A DNA stretch of 64,000 nt from Youxingia wuxianensis (GCF_014385085.1 NZ_JACRTD010000008.1:62001-126000); one strand, 5' to 3'. Shown: positions 51,858-60,593, counted from the first letter of the stretch. Numbers and translations are program-made. The notes: generated from the letters alone by a model not told the origin.

Positions 51858-54134
51858 TTAATTCAAAAAATCCTCAAAGTCGCCATCATCTGTTTTCAGC
51901 TTCAGACCCTTAAAATAACGCTTGCGGTTCAGTACCAAACGCTCAAAACCCGCATTCTCCAAGGCAAGGTAGAAATCTGCGGTGTTACGCACATACTCAT
52001 TGCAATCAAGGCAGTAGTTGCGGTATGCCTGGTAAAGGGTACTGGAACTTTCTTTCAGACCGTCACCGACCTCACACTTTTCAGTCAGGAAGTTACCGAA
52101 CCAGTCATTCTGGCTGCGGTAGTCATCAATGGCTTTCTGCACGATAGCGGGAACGGGAAACTTGTAGCCCAGGTCAATGACCTTTTTGGCACCCTCGATA
52201 ATCCAGGCAAGAATGCTCTCGGCAGCGTTCTGATACAGGTAGTCACCGTAATTTTTGATGTCGCTTTTGCCCTCAATCTTGGCATTGAACGGGATAACGA
52301 TAAGGCGGCGCCAGGTACCGTCATCGGAAGCGCTGACTCTGGGAAGATGGTTGGTGTACAGCACCAAGCTGTGGCTCGGAGAGAAGCTGAAGGGGTCCTT
52401 GTACTTCTTTTCCGCAAAAATGTCATCCACGGAGCAGAGCTGCTTTACGGTAGAATCGTTCAGCCGAGCGCCTTCTTGCATCTCGGCGGCAATGAGCAGA
52501 CGCTTGCCCTTGACCTCGGCCATCTCCGGCTTCACATTGCGGCGGCATCCGAAGGTCAGCGTGTCGGCGGAGATATTGCCGCTGTAAAGACCCAGGACAC
52601 GGGACACGGAGTTCCAGAAGGTGGACTTACCGTTACGGCCACAACCGTATGCGATAATGAGAGCTTCGACCTCGACCTTGCCAACGGCAGCGAGACCACA
52701 GATCATCTGCACATAATCGATGAGTTCCTGGTCACCGCAGAAAATGGTGTTCAGGCAGTCGAGCCAGATCTGTTTGCCACGGTCGCCGGGAGAAACGGTG
52801 GTAGTCTTGGTGATAAAGTCCTCCGGCGAATGTTCCCTTGCACCCGCCATACCCAGACGGAGGTCATAGGTGGCATCCGGGGTACAAAGCAAATACGGAT
52901 TGGCATCCAAGTCCTGTGGGGTGATTTCCAACATGGGGCGGGACTCTTTCAGCGTTGCGGTGATATTCTTGGATGCACGGCGCTGAATGACATAGGACTG
53001 ATATGCCTTTGCGGCGAGGAAGGCTTTGTAGGCTTCCATCTGTTTCTCGTTCATCATGCCTTCGGCTTTGGCTTTGCTGTTGTTTTCCATGATTTCCTGT
53101 GCACCGCAAGCCTTCAGCGTAGCAAGGGCGGCAAGCATATCGGAAGATGCCTCTGCAAGCTGACGGCGGGTCAGTTCGTGGGCAACAGCCTGTGCGCCGG
53201 GTTCGGTTTCCTGCCAGTACCGGCCGTTGTAACGGATGTAGTGGGTTGCCGGAGAATAACGCAGTTCCCCGGAGAAGTGCTTTGCCAGAACCTCTGCCTG
53301 CCCGACATCGGAGAAATCGTCCGGTTTATAGGATGTATCATCGTTGTATAATTCGGGAGGAACATATCCGTCCTGCTGCTGAACCTTGGCATAGAACTTC
53401 TGGGCGGAGTGCCAGATGGTCATCAGTTCCTGCTGTTCCAAGGGAGGATTGCACTTGTCGGCTTCCTCCATGAAGCACTGGAAAGCGGTGTCGTTGTCAC
53501 CATATTTTTTGATGACGCGACCGGCAAAGCGGGACATAGTAGCATTACGGCTGCCTTCGGGAATGACCTGTGTGCCACCGTGGGAACCACCGGGCATATC
53601 CGCATCAAAATCCTCTGCGGACAGATACTCACTTAAGGTCATATCACCAGGGTACAGTTCGACCTCTGGGTTCGCCGTTCCGAAAAAGAAACGGGCAGCA
53701 TCCAGGGCTTTGGTATCGAAATACGGGAAAATGGTATTGACCAGTTTCTTCATTTCGCTGTATGCGGCGGAGTCCGTCATATACTCAATGGGAAACAGGA
53801 CATGGAACTTGGGACGAGCGGGTTTGCCGTTTTTCTCACGCATATTGAAGCGACTGTAGTGAACGGCAAAGGTAATGCCGGGGAAAGCCGCCTGAACATC
53901 AGCCGGAGTGACCCAATCGGCAGGGTTCTCGGAGTGGTCATTGTCACAGTCCACAGGCAGACAGTCCGAGCCGAGGAAATTATCGCCGTTGCGGTAATTG
54001 TTCATGTACTCGGCGCAGACATAGTCGCGGCTGACCGCTTCCGCAAAACTGGCAGGATCGGTCACCTCGACTTTGTGGGGATAAGAGCAGTTGCTTGGGG
54101 CATTGATAAAATCTGCACTATACAGGGTGAACAT
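51858..54134 (-). CDS. Primase/helicase, P4-type (D5-like)
   Basis: 758 residues. N-terminal primase-like half (residues 1-330; VDCDNDHSENPADWVTP, FAVHYSRFNM). C-terminal SF3/D5 helicase: Walker A AYGCGRNGKSTFWNSV near residue 495, then LLIAAEMQEGARLNDST and LYTNHLPRVSASDDGTWRRL. It opens and primes the origin. The last domain ends in the D5 winged-helix-like DYRSQNDWFGNFL. Confidence 0.92.
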   Translation of the reverse strand: MFTLYSADFINAPSNCSYPHKVEVTDPASFAEAVSRDYVCAEYMNNYRNGDNFLGSDCLPVDCDNDHSENPADWVTPADVQAAFPGITFAVHYSRFNMREKNGKPARPKFHVLFPIEYMTDSAAYSEMKKLVNTIFPYFDTKALDAARFFFGTANPEVELYPGDMTLSEYLSAEDFDADMPGGSHGGTQVIPEGSRNATMSRFAGRVIKKYGDNDTAFQCFMEEADKCNPPLEQQELMTIWHSAQKFYAKVQQQDGYVPPELYNDDTSYKPDDFSDVGQAEVLAKHFSGELRYSPATHYIRYNGRYWQETEPGAQAVAHELTRRQLAEASSDMLAALATLKACGAQEIMENNSKAKAEGMMNEKQMEAYKAFLAAKAYQSYVIQRRASKNITATLKESRPMLEITPQDLDANPYLLCTPDATYDLRLGMAGAREHSPEDFITKTTTVSPGDRGKQIWLDCLNTIFCGDQELIDYVQMICGLAAVGKVEVEALIIAYGCGRNGKSTFWNSVSRVLGLYSGNISADTLTFGCRRNVKPEMAEVKGKRLLIAAEMQEGARLNDSTVKQLCSVDDIFAEKKYKDPFSFSPSHSLVLYTNHLPRVSASDDGTWRRLIVIPFNAKIEGKSDIKNYGDYLYQNAAESILAWIIEGAKKVIDLGYKFPVPAIVQKAIDDYRSQNDWFGNFLTEKCEVGDGLKESSSTLYQAYRNYCLDCNEYVRNTADFYLALENAGFERLVLNRKRYFKGLKLKTDDGDFEDFLN

Positions 54135-54457
54135 CAGTCATGCACCTCCTTGGCACCGTCCTCCAGGGCTTTTGTGATAAACTTGAGCGCACGGATCATG
54201 GTCTCCAGTTCACAGTCGCCGCCGAGGAACAGTTCAAAACCTTCATCACCGTCTCGCCCCAAGGGGTTAACACGGATATCGGTAGAACCCATATCCTCAA
54301 TGCGGATATAGGCGCGGCTGCCGTGACCACTGTCGCCACCCTGGAATCCATTGGTGCCTGCTTCGACTTCCAGGACATTGGCGCTGTAAATTTCTCTGGT
54401 GTAGGTGGTGATTTCCTTACCGTACACTTTTCTGGTTCCTTCAGTTATTTCAAACAT
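54134..54457 (-). CDS. Small phage protein of the replication block
   Basis: 107 residues from the ATG at 54457 (AGGAGG upstream). TREIYSANVLEVEAGTNGFQ, GSRAYIRIEDMGSTDIRV and FELFLGGDCELETMI suggest a beta-rich fold. Family not recognised. Stop overlaps the primase start. Confidence 0.65.
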   Translation of the reverse strand: MFEITEGTRKVYGKEITTYTREIYSANVLEVEAGTNGFQGGDSGHGSRAYIRIEDMGSTDIRVNPLGRDGDEGFELFLGGDCELETMIRALKFITKALEDGAKEVHD

Positions 54458-54878
54458 GGTGTACCTCCTCGCAGGTTTCAGTAAAATAACGCAAGCGGTA
54501 ATTTTTCCACTTGGCACGGTTGATCTCTGCTTCCATTCCGGCAGAGATACGGCTGCCAAACACCCAGACCTCGGAGCATTTGCTCATGAGGGCGTTGCCG
54601 AAGAACAGACCAAGCTGCCGTTCCTTGGGGTTGGCATCATTCAGAAATTGCGGAAACAGTAGGTGCGGTGCTATGGGGATATAGCCTTTTTCCACCGCAA
54701 AGCGGCTGTATCCTTGGGCGGCCTTTACATTTTTCTCGATCTCTCCGGCATAGGGAGAGCAGATATACACGATAGGCCGAAATGCACGAAGCGCCCGTTC
54801 CTCTTTTTCTACGGTGGACATAGCCTCGTATGCGGTTGGGTCGTAATAACCCTCGCTGTTGAATTTATCTACACTCAT
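54450..54878 (-). CDS. DUF4406/DUF7768-like nucleoside-binding protein
   Basis: 142 residues. FRPIVYICSPYAGEIEKNVK, IPIAPHLLFPQFLND and FGSRISAGMEAEINRAK resemble a nucleoside 2-deoxyribosyltransferase-like Rossmann fold. Phage members may act on nucleotides or bind them; no direct evidence. Preceded by leader copy B. Confidence 0.75.
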   Translation of the reverse strand: MSVDKFNSEGYYDPTAYEAMSTVEKEERALRAFRPIVYICSPYAGEIEKNVKAAQGYSRFAVEKGYIPIAPHLLFPQFLNDANPKERQLGLFFGNALMSKCSEVWVFGSRISAGMEAEINRAKWKNYRLRYFTETCEEVHHV

Positions 54879-54897
54879 ACAGGACTCCTTTCACGAT

Positions 54898-54957
54898 GGG
54901 CTTCACCGCCATCTCTACTATCCACTGGAGGTGAAGCCCCGTTTTGAACACAAAAGC
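54898..54957 (-). promoter_or_regulatory. Conserved leader motif, copy B
   Basis: Minus strand: TGTTCAAA...CTTCACCTCCAGTGGATAGTAG (54957-54915). GGGCTTCACC and GGTGAAGCCC pair perfectly (54939-54930 with 54907-54898), making a 10-bp stem with a 22-base loop just ahead of the ribosome site of the DUF4406-like gene. Confidence 0.5.
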
Positions 54958-54958
54958 A

Positions 54959-56899
54959 TCAATCTTTTTTATAAAAATCTGTTTCATAGCCATCGGCACG
55001 GAGCAACAGTCCCGACGCCCAGGGCGGGGTTCTGCCCATCTGGTCGCAGACTGCCTGCAGAGACATCCTGCGATCCGCTTCGATGACAACTTCATCGTGG
55101 ATATGCATCACAATGGAACAGCAGCGGAGGGTGTTCATTGCATAGCAGAGAATGTCACGGGCAGTTGCCTGGACAATGTTTTCCACAAACTTGGGACCGT
55201 AGCTGTCGAGCCGCTCCCATTTCTTTGTGCCGCCGACGCCTTCGTAGGTGATACAATCGCCGCCGAACTTATTTGTGCCGACCTTGGGTTTTACATAGGA
55301 AAGCTGCCTGCCGGACGGAAGCGTAATAAAAAGCATCCCGCTCCTGCAGGAGAACTCAATGCCGTGGGTTTCGTTGGTGTGCTTGTAGCGCACTGCTTCC
55401 ATTGCCGCACGGTCAACATCCCACCACAGTTTTGTAATGTTTGGATTGGCCTGCCTCCACGCATCTACCAGAGGCGGCAGTTCCTCTTCGGAAAGCCCCA
55501 TCTCCAATGAACCCATTGCCTTCAAAGCACCGACTGATCCGCCATAGCCCAGAGCCAACTCTGCGATTTTGCCCTTCTGCCGGAGGTGACCGTTGACACC
55601 GTGCTTTTCGACCGGGACACCAAACATCTGGGAAGCGGAAGCACAATAAATGTCCTTACCTTCGGCAAAAACCTTCTGCCGCCACTCTTCTCCGGCAAGC
55701 CACGCAATGACACGGGCTTCAATGGCAGAGAAGTCCGCCACGATCAGCTTGGCATCTGCTCTGGGGACGAATGCCGTGCGGATAAGCTGCGACAATGTAT
55801 CTGGCACATCTTCGTAGAGCATTTCCAGAGCATCGAAATCGCCGCAGCGGACAAGTCCACGGGCTTCCGCCAGATCCACCAAATGGTTCTGGGGCAGATT
55901 CTGCATTTGGATGATGCGCCCCGCCCATCGACCAGTGCGGTTGGCACCATAGAACTGGAACATCCCTCTGGCGCGACCATCGGCACAGACAGCAGTCTCC
56001 ATTGCCTGGTACTTTTTCACCGAGGACTTGGCAAGCTGCTGACGGAGAGTCAGAACTTTCTGCAATTCCGGCGGCGCAGTCTTCAGCATTTCAGCCACAG
56101 CCTTTTTGCCAAGGGTGTCGGTTTCCATGCCGTTGTCCGAAAGCCACTGCTTCATTTGCTGCACAGAGTTGGGATTTTCCAGAGCCGTCAGTCCCTTCAT
56201 TGCCTGGGTCAGTTCAGAGCGGGATCTGCCATCCATCTGAATGGCCTGCTGCACCAGTTCCATGTCCAGGGCAACGCCACGGTCGTTGATTTCCTGGTCG
56301 ATGTGGTATTCGTCCCAGACGCTGTCCGGCACAGGGTACTTGGCAAGTCGCGCCTGGATGGACATCTCGGTTTCAACATCACGGATGTTATATTTTTTGA
56401 AAGCCAACCACTTGTCCGGGGCATGAGCCGGAAGGTTGCGGGTGCGCTGACCGTTGGACTTGGTAGGCGCACAGGGCTGACAGAAATATTTGATGAGGTC
56501 TTTGCCTTCGGTCAGCTTCTGCTTCTCAAGCCCAAGCACTGAACCAACACCTTCCAGAGAAAGCGGCAGTCCCATCGTTGCTGCCCACACCATAGAACAC
56601 TTCCATGAATCTGGCTCCAAGTAGTCTCCAGTGGGGTAACCCAGGTGCCGAGACAAGCAGATGCGTTCAAAGTTGGCGTTAAAGGCCCACTTGGTTACAG
56701 AATCGTCCTCTAAAGCGGCAACAATGTCGGCGGGGATCTGTTCTCCGCAGGCAAGGTCGACCAGTTGCACGGGACCGCCGTCCACACTATAGGAAAACAG
56801 CAATATTTCAAATAAAGGTGACTCTACATAGCGATACACGCCAGTTTTTGCAAGGGGCTGATCGCTGTAGGTCTCGATATCAATTGAGAGAATTTTCAT
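54959..56899 (-). CDS. Phage DNA polymerase, family A
   Basis: 646 residues. N-terminal 3'-5' exonuclease-like motif ILSIDIETYSD at residues 3-13. Polymerase motifs: FDALEMLYEDVPDTLSQLIR then VADFSAIEARVIAWLAGEE (motif A), KIAELALGYGGSVGALKAMG (motif B) and MHIHDEVVIEA (motif C). No 5' nuclease domain. It copies phage DNA. AAAGGAC precedes the ATG. Confidence 0.95.
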   Translation of the reverse strand: MKILSIDIETYSDQPLAKTGVYRYVESPLFEILLFSYSVDGGPVQLVDLACGEQIPADIVAALEDDSVTKWAFNANFERICLSRHLGYPTGDYLEPDSWKCSMVWAATMGLPLSLEGVGSVLGLEKQKLTEGKDLIKYFCQPCAPTKSNGQRTRNLPAHAPDKWLAFKKYNIRDVETEMSIQARLAKYPVPDSVWDEYHIDQEINDRGVALDMELVQQAIQMDGRSRSELTQAMKGLTALENPNSVQQMKQWLSDNGMETDTLGKKAVAEMLKTAPPELQKVLTLRQQLAKSSVKKYQAMETAVCADGRARGMFQFYGANRTGRWAGRIIQMQNLPQNHLVDLAEARGLVRCGDFDALEMLYEDVPDTLSQLIRTAFVPRADAKLIVADFSAIEARVIAWLAGEEWRQKVFAEGKDIYCASASQMFGVPVEKHGVNGHLRQKGKIAELALGYGGSVGALKAMGSLEMGLSEEELPPLVDAWRQANPNITKLWWDVDRAAMEAVRYKHTNETHGIEFSCRSGMLFITLPSGRQLSYVKPKVGTNKFGGDCITYEGVGGTKKWERLDSYGPKFVENIVQATARDILCYAMNTLRCCSIVMHIHDEVVIEADRRMSLQAVCDQMGRTPPWASGLLLRADGYETDFYKKD

Positions 56900-56962
56900 A
56901 TCATTGTCCTTTCAACGAGAATAAGGGCGGCAGAGACTGATCCCCGCCGCCCCATTGGTGCG

Positions 56963-57133
56963 TTAGTCCACCTTTGTGGCGGATTCCCTCATTTTCTTGG
57001 CTTCCTTGCGCTTGCGGATCTTGCCCTTCACCCAACTCACCGCAGATGCGATGAGGAAGATGAGTTCAGCGATAAACACGCCGGTCATGGCTCCGAAGCA
57101 GGTGTAAAGCATCAGTTCCTGAAATTCAGTCAT
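56963..57133 (-). CDS. Small membrane protein
   Basis: 56 residues from the ATG at 57133 (GGAGGTG upstream). A single membrane span (LYTCFGAMTGVFIAELIFLI) followed by a Lys/Arg-rich tail (KGKIRKRKEAKKMRES). Such one-span phage proteins can affect the host membrane; function unknown. A GGGCGGC/GCCGCCC hairpin lies just past its stop. Confidence 0.65.
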   Translation of the reverse strand: MTEFQELMLYTCFGAMTGVFIAELIFLIASAVSWVKGKIRKRKEAKKMRESATKVD

Positions 57134-57146
57134 GGTCGCACCTCCA

Positions 57147-57722
57147 TTAAGCCAGGAAATCGTCATCCGCATCGGTTGCGAAGTCGGACTCGGCGCTTGC
57201 CTTACCACCCAGAGGTTCTCCGGCACGGATGAGCTGGAGATTGTTCAGACCGCAAGCGATACCCTTGTTGCCATTGGAATTGAAGGCATACAGGTTGATG
57301 CTTGCACGGCCATACACGCCGGAGTAGACCTCGGAGCGGGTCAGCACAGGATTGCGGTCAGCATCCACGATGCCGGGAGCGGTAGCGGAGTTGGCATTGA
57401 TGAAGTAGGCGTTGGCATAGGCAGGATCATCGGGTCTCTCGATATCGCCGTCGCGCAGAGGGGTCTTGATGGCAGCCAGAGGGGGTACGCTCTTGCTGTT
57501 GCCCTTCAACTTGGACTGACCCTCCTGGTAGGCAGCTTCGATTGCCGCCTTGATCTTTGCGACAGTCTTGGTGTCGGACTTGGGAATGATGAGACTGACA
57601 CTGTACTTGGGAGTGCCGCCGTTAATGGACTTGGGTTCCCAGACATTGGCATAAGACCAACGGGTATCGGGACCGGTGATGACCTTCATAGGGTTGTTGA
57701 CTCTGTTTGCGTTGTTAGACAT
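57147..57722 (-). CDS. DUF2815 single-strand DNA-binding-like protein
   Basis: 191 residues. MKVITGPDTRWSYANVWEPK, PKYSVSLIIPKSDTKTVAKI and GVYGRASINLYAFNSNGNKG match DUF2815, an OB-fold family thought to bind ssDNA (gp2.5-like). Acidic C-terminus (DFATDADDDFLA), as in SSB. Next to DUF2800 nuclease-like and polymerase genes. Confidence 0.9.
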   Translation of the reverse strand: MSNNANRVNNPMKVITGPDTRWSYANVWEPKSINGGTPKYSVSLIIPKSDTKTVAKIKAAIEAAYQEGQSKLKGNSKSVPPLAAIKTPLRDGDIERPDDPAYANAYFINANSATAPGIVDADRNPVLTRSEVYSGVYGRASINLYAFNSNGNKGIACGLNNLQLIRAGEPLGGKASAESDFATDADDDFLA

Positions 57723-57723
57723 A

Positions 57724-58851
57724 TTAAAATTCCTCCATAAAATCATTTTTGGCTGTGTTCATTGCCGGACGTTTGTCGCTCTCCGGCACGAGCGTCGGTT
57801 TGCCTTGCGGCTTTTCAATGTAGGGAGCGAGAAGTTCCTCAAAGCGGGATTTTCCGAGCAGCTTCTGCATGGCGGTGACACCGAGGACTTTGCGCTCATA
57901 CGGGTCGAAGCCTGCGCCCTCCACGGTGGCGGCAACAACGGCTTCACTGGTGTACTTGCGGTTGGAACGGCCTTCGACCAATTTCCATCCGCTCCAGTCC
58001 TTGCCGCTGATAGCCTGCTGAAGGGCGTATTCCTTCACATCAGAAGCCCAGGCTGTCAGAGCATCGACCTTGCCGAGAATATCTGCAATTTCCGCATCAT
58101 CGAGGAGCGCAGGAGTCTGGAAATCATATCGGGCAAGAGCCGTATTCGCTTCGGCGCGTTCTCTGCATTCGGCTTTTGCCTTACAGAAACGGCACCATTC
58201 ACCACAGTGGAAGTCACCTTGACCCTCATAGGCCAGTTTCGCTTTCTGGGTGAGTTCTGTGTCTGCCCATTGAAGCAGATCGGCCTTTTCCATCTCGTAC
58301 ACGCTGATATTGGCCTTCCGGGGTTGGAAGATGGTCATGCGGACGGTATCGATGTCGTAGATGTCATCGAAGATTTCCAGGGCACCCAGGGCATACAGCA
58401 TCATCTGGGGATTTGCCACGGCGGAAACCTCGACGCCTTTGCCGTGCTTGTAATCGCAGATGTTCATCACACCGTCAGCGATAACGATGCAGTCGGCAGT
58501 TCCGAATCCGTCCTGAACCCAGCGGGAGAAGTTCACTCGCTGTTCAATCATGACCACAGGATCGGTGCAGGTCTGCTTTGCAGTTTCCAGGAGTTCTACC
58601 ACATAGGCGGCATATCCGGCAGCGCATTCTTCCATCTCCTCGTTGTACCAGGAGAGGTTTTCGATGGGGTCCTCCGTGGGCATCCCCAGAGCCTGTTTCA
58701 AGCGGAACTCGCAAAAGGTGTGGGCATCGGTGCCTTCAGCAGCGTAGTCACTACCTTTGTCCTCGTAGTTCTCGCAGAGCCGAGCAGAAGGCGGACAGTT
58801 GAGCCACCGTTCAGAAGAGGATGCGGACAGAACAGCGTGTTTATTTGCCAT
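57724..58851 (-). CDS. DUF2800 protein (Cas4/RecB-like nuclease fold)
   Basis: 375 residues. SSERWLNCPPSARLCENYED, AAEGTDAHTFCEFRL, the active-site region DCIVIADGVMNICDYKHGKG (GxxD...DYK) and a zinc/Fe-S type cluster CGEWCRFCKAKAECRER. This is the DUF2800 family of PD-(D/E)XK exonucleases, usually beside DUF2815, likely for end processing in recombination. Confidence 0.9.
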   Translation of the reverse strand: MANKHAVLSASSSERWLNCPPSARLCENYEDKGSDYAAEGTDAHTFCEFRLKQALGMPTEDPIENLSWYNEEMEECAAGYAAYVVELLETAKQTCTDPVVMIEQRVNFSRWVQDGFGTADCIVIADGVMNICDYKHGKGVEVSAVANPQMMLYALGALEIFDDIYDIDTVRMTIFQPRKANISVYEMEKADLLQWADTELTQKAKLAYEGQGDFHCGEWCRFCKAKAECRERAEANTALARYDFQTPALLDDAEIADILGKVDALTAWASDVKEYALQQAISGKDWSGWKLVEGRSNRKYTSEAVVAATVEGAGFDPYERKVLGVTAMQKLLGKSRFEELLAPYIEKPQGKPTLVPESDKRPAMNTAKNDFMEEF

Positions 58852-59152
58852 CAGTCAGCACCTCCGCATCGGCAAGCAATGCCTTGTAGTGGGCGGGGTC
58901 GATCTGGGACAGCTTGGCGGCACCATACTTCTGGAGCAGGGAGCGGATCTCTGCGGTATGACCCTGGCGGGACTTGTCTGCAAGAACGGCTCTGACCTGT
59001 TCCAGGGTCAGTGCGGGTTCGGCGGGAGCAGCCGGTTCTGCATCTCCTGCACCGCTGAACATCTCTGAAAGCCAATTGGCGGCATCGTTAATAGCGGCAG
59101 CAGCAGTGCGCAGCTCTTCGATGGTCGCAGCCATATCGCTCATTTTGCTCAT
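58841..59152 (-). CDS. Small helical phage protein
   Basis: 103 residues. MSKMSDMAATIEELRTAAAA coiled start, Ala/Pro-rich middle, and ALTLEQVRAVLADKSRQG with IRSLLQKYGAAKLSQIDPAH at the end, which looks like a small HeH/SAP-type domain. GGAGG precedes the ATG. Always found ahead of DUF2800 in this kind of phage; function unknown. Confidence 0.75.
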   Translation of the reverse strand: MSKMSDMAATIEELRTAAAAINDAANWLSEMFSGAGDAEPAAPAEPALTLEQVRAVLADKSRQGHTAEIRSLLQKYGAAKLSQIDPAHYKALLADAEVLTDGK

Positions 59153-59294
59153 CCTGTTTTCCTCCTTCCGTAGATTGACTTTGAATCAGCGCCAGCTTCA
59201 TAGCCAGTCGCTTGGACACTACACTGATGGCCGTGAGAACATCGATGAGTTCCTGGTCAGTGCCGGTGCCGTGTTTCTTCTGGGCTTCGTACAT
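59088..59294 (-). CDS. Small phage protein, first of replication operon
   Basis: 68 residues from ATG 59294 with perfect AAGGAGGTGA. MYEAQKKHGTGTDQELIDVL and ISVVSKRLAMKLALIQSQ are helical. The last 22 codons overlap the next gene, and the tail RRAAHCCCRY looks artificial, so a homologue may stop earlier and a small frameshift is possible. Leader copy C precedes it; its TCACCTCC could pair with this ribosome site. Confidence 0.6.
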   Translation of the reverse strand: MYEAQKKHGTGTDQELIDVLTAISVVSKRLAMKLALIQSQSTEGGKQDEQNERYGCDHRRAAHCCCRY

Positions 59295-59337
59295 TCTGTT
59301 CACCTCCTTGGAAGGAGCGGTGTCGTTTTTGCTCTTT

Positions 59338-59385
59338 CCACTACCCACTGGAGGTGAGGTATGCGTTTGAACAGAGAAACACAGA
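59338..59385 (-). promoter_or_regulatory. Conserved leader motif, copy C
   Basis: Minus strand: TGTTTCTCTGTTCAAACGC then CTCACCTCCAGTGGGTAGTGG. TCACCTCC is fully complementary to the GGAGGTGA of the following ribosome site, so the leader can mask it. Preceded at once by a terminator, as with copy A. Confidence 0.55.
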
Positions 59386-59392
59386 AAAATTT

Positions 59393-59430
59393 CAAAAAAA
59401 TCTCCAGTCACCGAAATGATGACTGGAGCA
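59393..59430 (-). terminator. Terminator after the phage sigma-like gene
   Basis: CTCCAGTCA and TGACTGGAG pair across a nine-base loop, followed on the minus strand by ATTTTTTTG. It lies directly past the stop of the sigma-like gene and ahead of leader copy C. Confidence 0.9.
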
Positions 59431-59435
59431 GGTGT

Positions 59436-59963
59436 TTAGATGTAGTCTCCGAGCAGAACACGCAGTCTGTCAAAGGCTTTCTGTTTTCTGTAATTCACAG
59501 CACTCTGGTTGTTATAGCCCATGATGGAAGCAATATCTCTCTCGGATTTACCTTCCATAATCAGTTCACAGATACGGCGACCTTCGGGGTCGAGTTCCTG
59601 CAACTTCTGATACAGGGCGCAGAGCAGTTCACGATCCTCCATGATGGACTGTGCGTCTGGGGTGTCATCCTGCAAGTTATCCGCCCAACTCTTCTGGTTA
59701 CCCTCGCCGTCCTCAACGGTGTAATCCAGAGAGAGGTTATCTCCTGCGGCTCGGAATTCACAGGCAAGGCAGTCGCCATCGCACATCCAGGTCTTGGACT
59801 TGGGACACATACACTGACCGTGTGCCTGGGCGCGTTTGCGGGTAGCCCAAATATCGCGGTAGTAGGCGTAATACTGCTCTTCGGTCACTTCCACCCAGGT
59901 CTTGAGACGGTGGATGTAGACCTTGTACTCACGGGTTGACTTCTGATTTTCATTGGTTTTCAT
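59436..59963 (-). CDS. Sigma-70-like phage factor with Cys-rich middle
   Basis: 175 residues. N-terminal EYKVYIHRLKTWVEVTEEQY, a Cys-rich segment (GQCMCPKSKTWMCDGDCLAC) and a C-terminal region-4 HTH (QELDPEGRRICELIMEGKSE, ASIMGYNNQSAVNYRKQKAF). It resembles the ECF-like sigma genes at the head of early operons in Clostridia phages. AAAGGAC precedes the ATG at 59963. First gene of the leftward early operon; its long leader carries a terminator hairpin. Confidence 0.8.
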   Translation of the reverse strand: MKTNENQKSTREYKVYIHRLKTWVEVTEEQYYAYYRDIWATRKRAQAHGQCMCPKSKTWMCDGDCLACEFRAAGDNLSLDYTVEDGEGNQKSWADNLQDDTPDAQSIMEDRELLCALYQKLQELDPEGRRICELIMEGKSERDIASIMGYNNQSAVNYRKQKAFDRLRVLLGDYI

Positions 59964-60001
59964 AGGTTGTCCTTTCCGCCTGGTCAGCGGGGGGCGGAAG
60001 G

Positions 60002-60038
60002 ACACAAAAAGGTCTGTGCAATTCGATACACAGACCCT
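60002..60038 (-). terminator. Leader hairpin ahead of sigma-like gene
   Basis: GGTCTGTG and CACAGACC pair across a ten-base loop, followed by TTTTTGTG on the minus strand, about 40 bases before the start codon. As a terminator inside a leader it could act as an attenuator. Confidence 0.6.
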
Positions 60039-60197
60039 TGGAGCCTAATATGGGCGCAACAAGAACAGGGTACCGATATTGCGACCCACCAACGATGCAG
60101 TGGGAAGACAATATTTGTATCCTCGGCCCTTATTGCAAATCAGGCTTTGAATAATTAAATTGTTCAGTCTACGGAGATTCCGTCTGACTGTGCTTTA

Positions 60198-60242
60198 ATT
60201 ATAGAAGAAAGGACACCATTTGACCCGGACACGGCGTGTCCG
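60198..60242 (-). promoter_or_regulatory. Leftward early promoter with operator O1
   Basis: TATAAT at 60203-60198 on the minus strand; the -35 position (60226-60221) reads GGGTCA, a poor match, and touches the perfect palindrome CGGACAC-GGC-GTGTCCG (60226-60242). The weak -35 plus an adjacent operator suggests activation or repression at this site. Confidence 0.5.
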
Positions 60243-60257
60243 CTGAATTTAGGGGTA

Positions 60258-60304
60258 AAAACAAAAAAACCTCTCCAGACAAGCACTAAGGCTCGTTGGA
60301 GAGG
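60258..60304 (-). terminator. Terminator between the operators
   Basis: CCTCTCCA (60270-60277) and TGGAGAGG (60297-60304) pair, with further pairs inside, and a T-run of seven follows on the minus strand. It would stop any leftward transcript started between O2/O3 and here, pointing to a short RNA or an insulated promoter. Confidence 0.7.
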
Positions 60305-60345
60305 GTGCAGTGATGCTGCAGGGGGGCAAATTTGTCTCGTTTTGC

Positions 60346-60362
60346 CGGACACGATATGTCCA
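60346..60362. promoter_or_regulatory. Operator O2
   Basis: CGGACACGATATGTCCA, 17 bases, same design as O1 with two changes. Centre 120 bases from O1. Confidence 0.55.
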
Positions 60363-60395
60363 CCAAGAGAAAAAATATTTTTGATTTTTTTGTGG

Positions 60396-60412
60396 CACAC
60401 ACGATGTGTCCG
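60396..60412. promoter_or_regulatory. Operator O3
   Basis: CACACACGATGTGTCCG, right arm identical to O1, left arm with two mismatches. Centre 50 bases from O2. Lies upstream of the rightward promoter. Confidence 0.5.
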
Positions 60413-60519
60413 CTTTATTGGACTGTGTTTGCAGTAGAATTAGAGTGGCTTGAAGCACACCCTACGGTATCGCAAATATCACGAAATAGCGGAAAAAGCA
60501 AGAAAGATGCCCAAACGAC

Positions 60520-60548
60520 TTGAAAAAGATACAAATATCTGGTATAAT
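60520..60548 (+). promoter_or_regulatory. Promoter of the HTH-methylase-McrB operon
   Basis: TTGAAA (60520-60525), exactly 17 bases, TATAAT (60543-60548), about 45 bases upstream of the HTH gene start. Confidence 0.8.
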
Positions 60549-60593
60549 ATAAAAGCGAAACTGCGCAAACATACGAAGATGAGGTGTGCAAAT

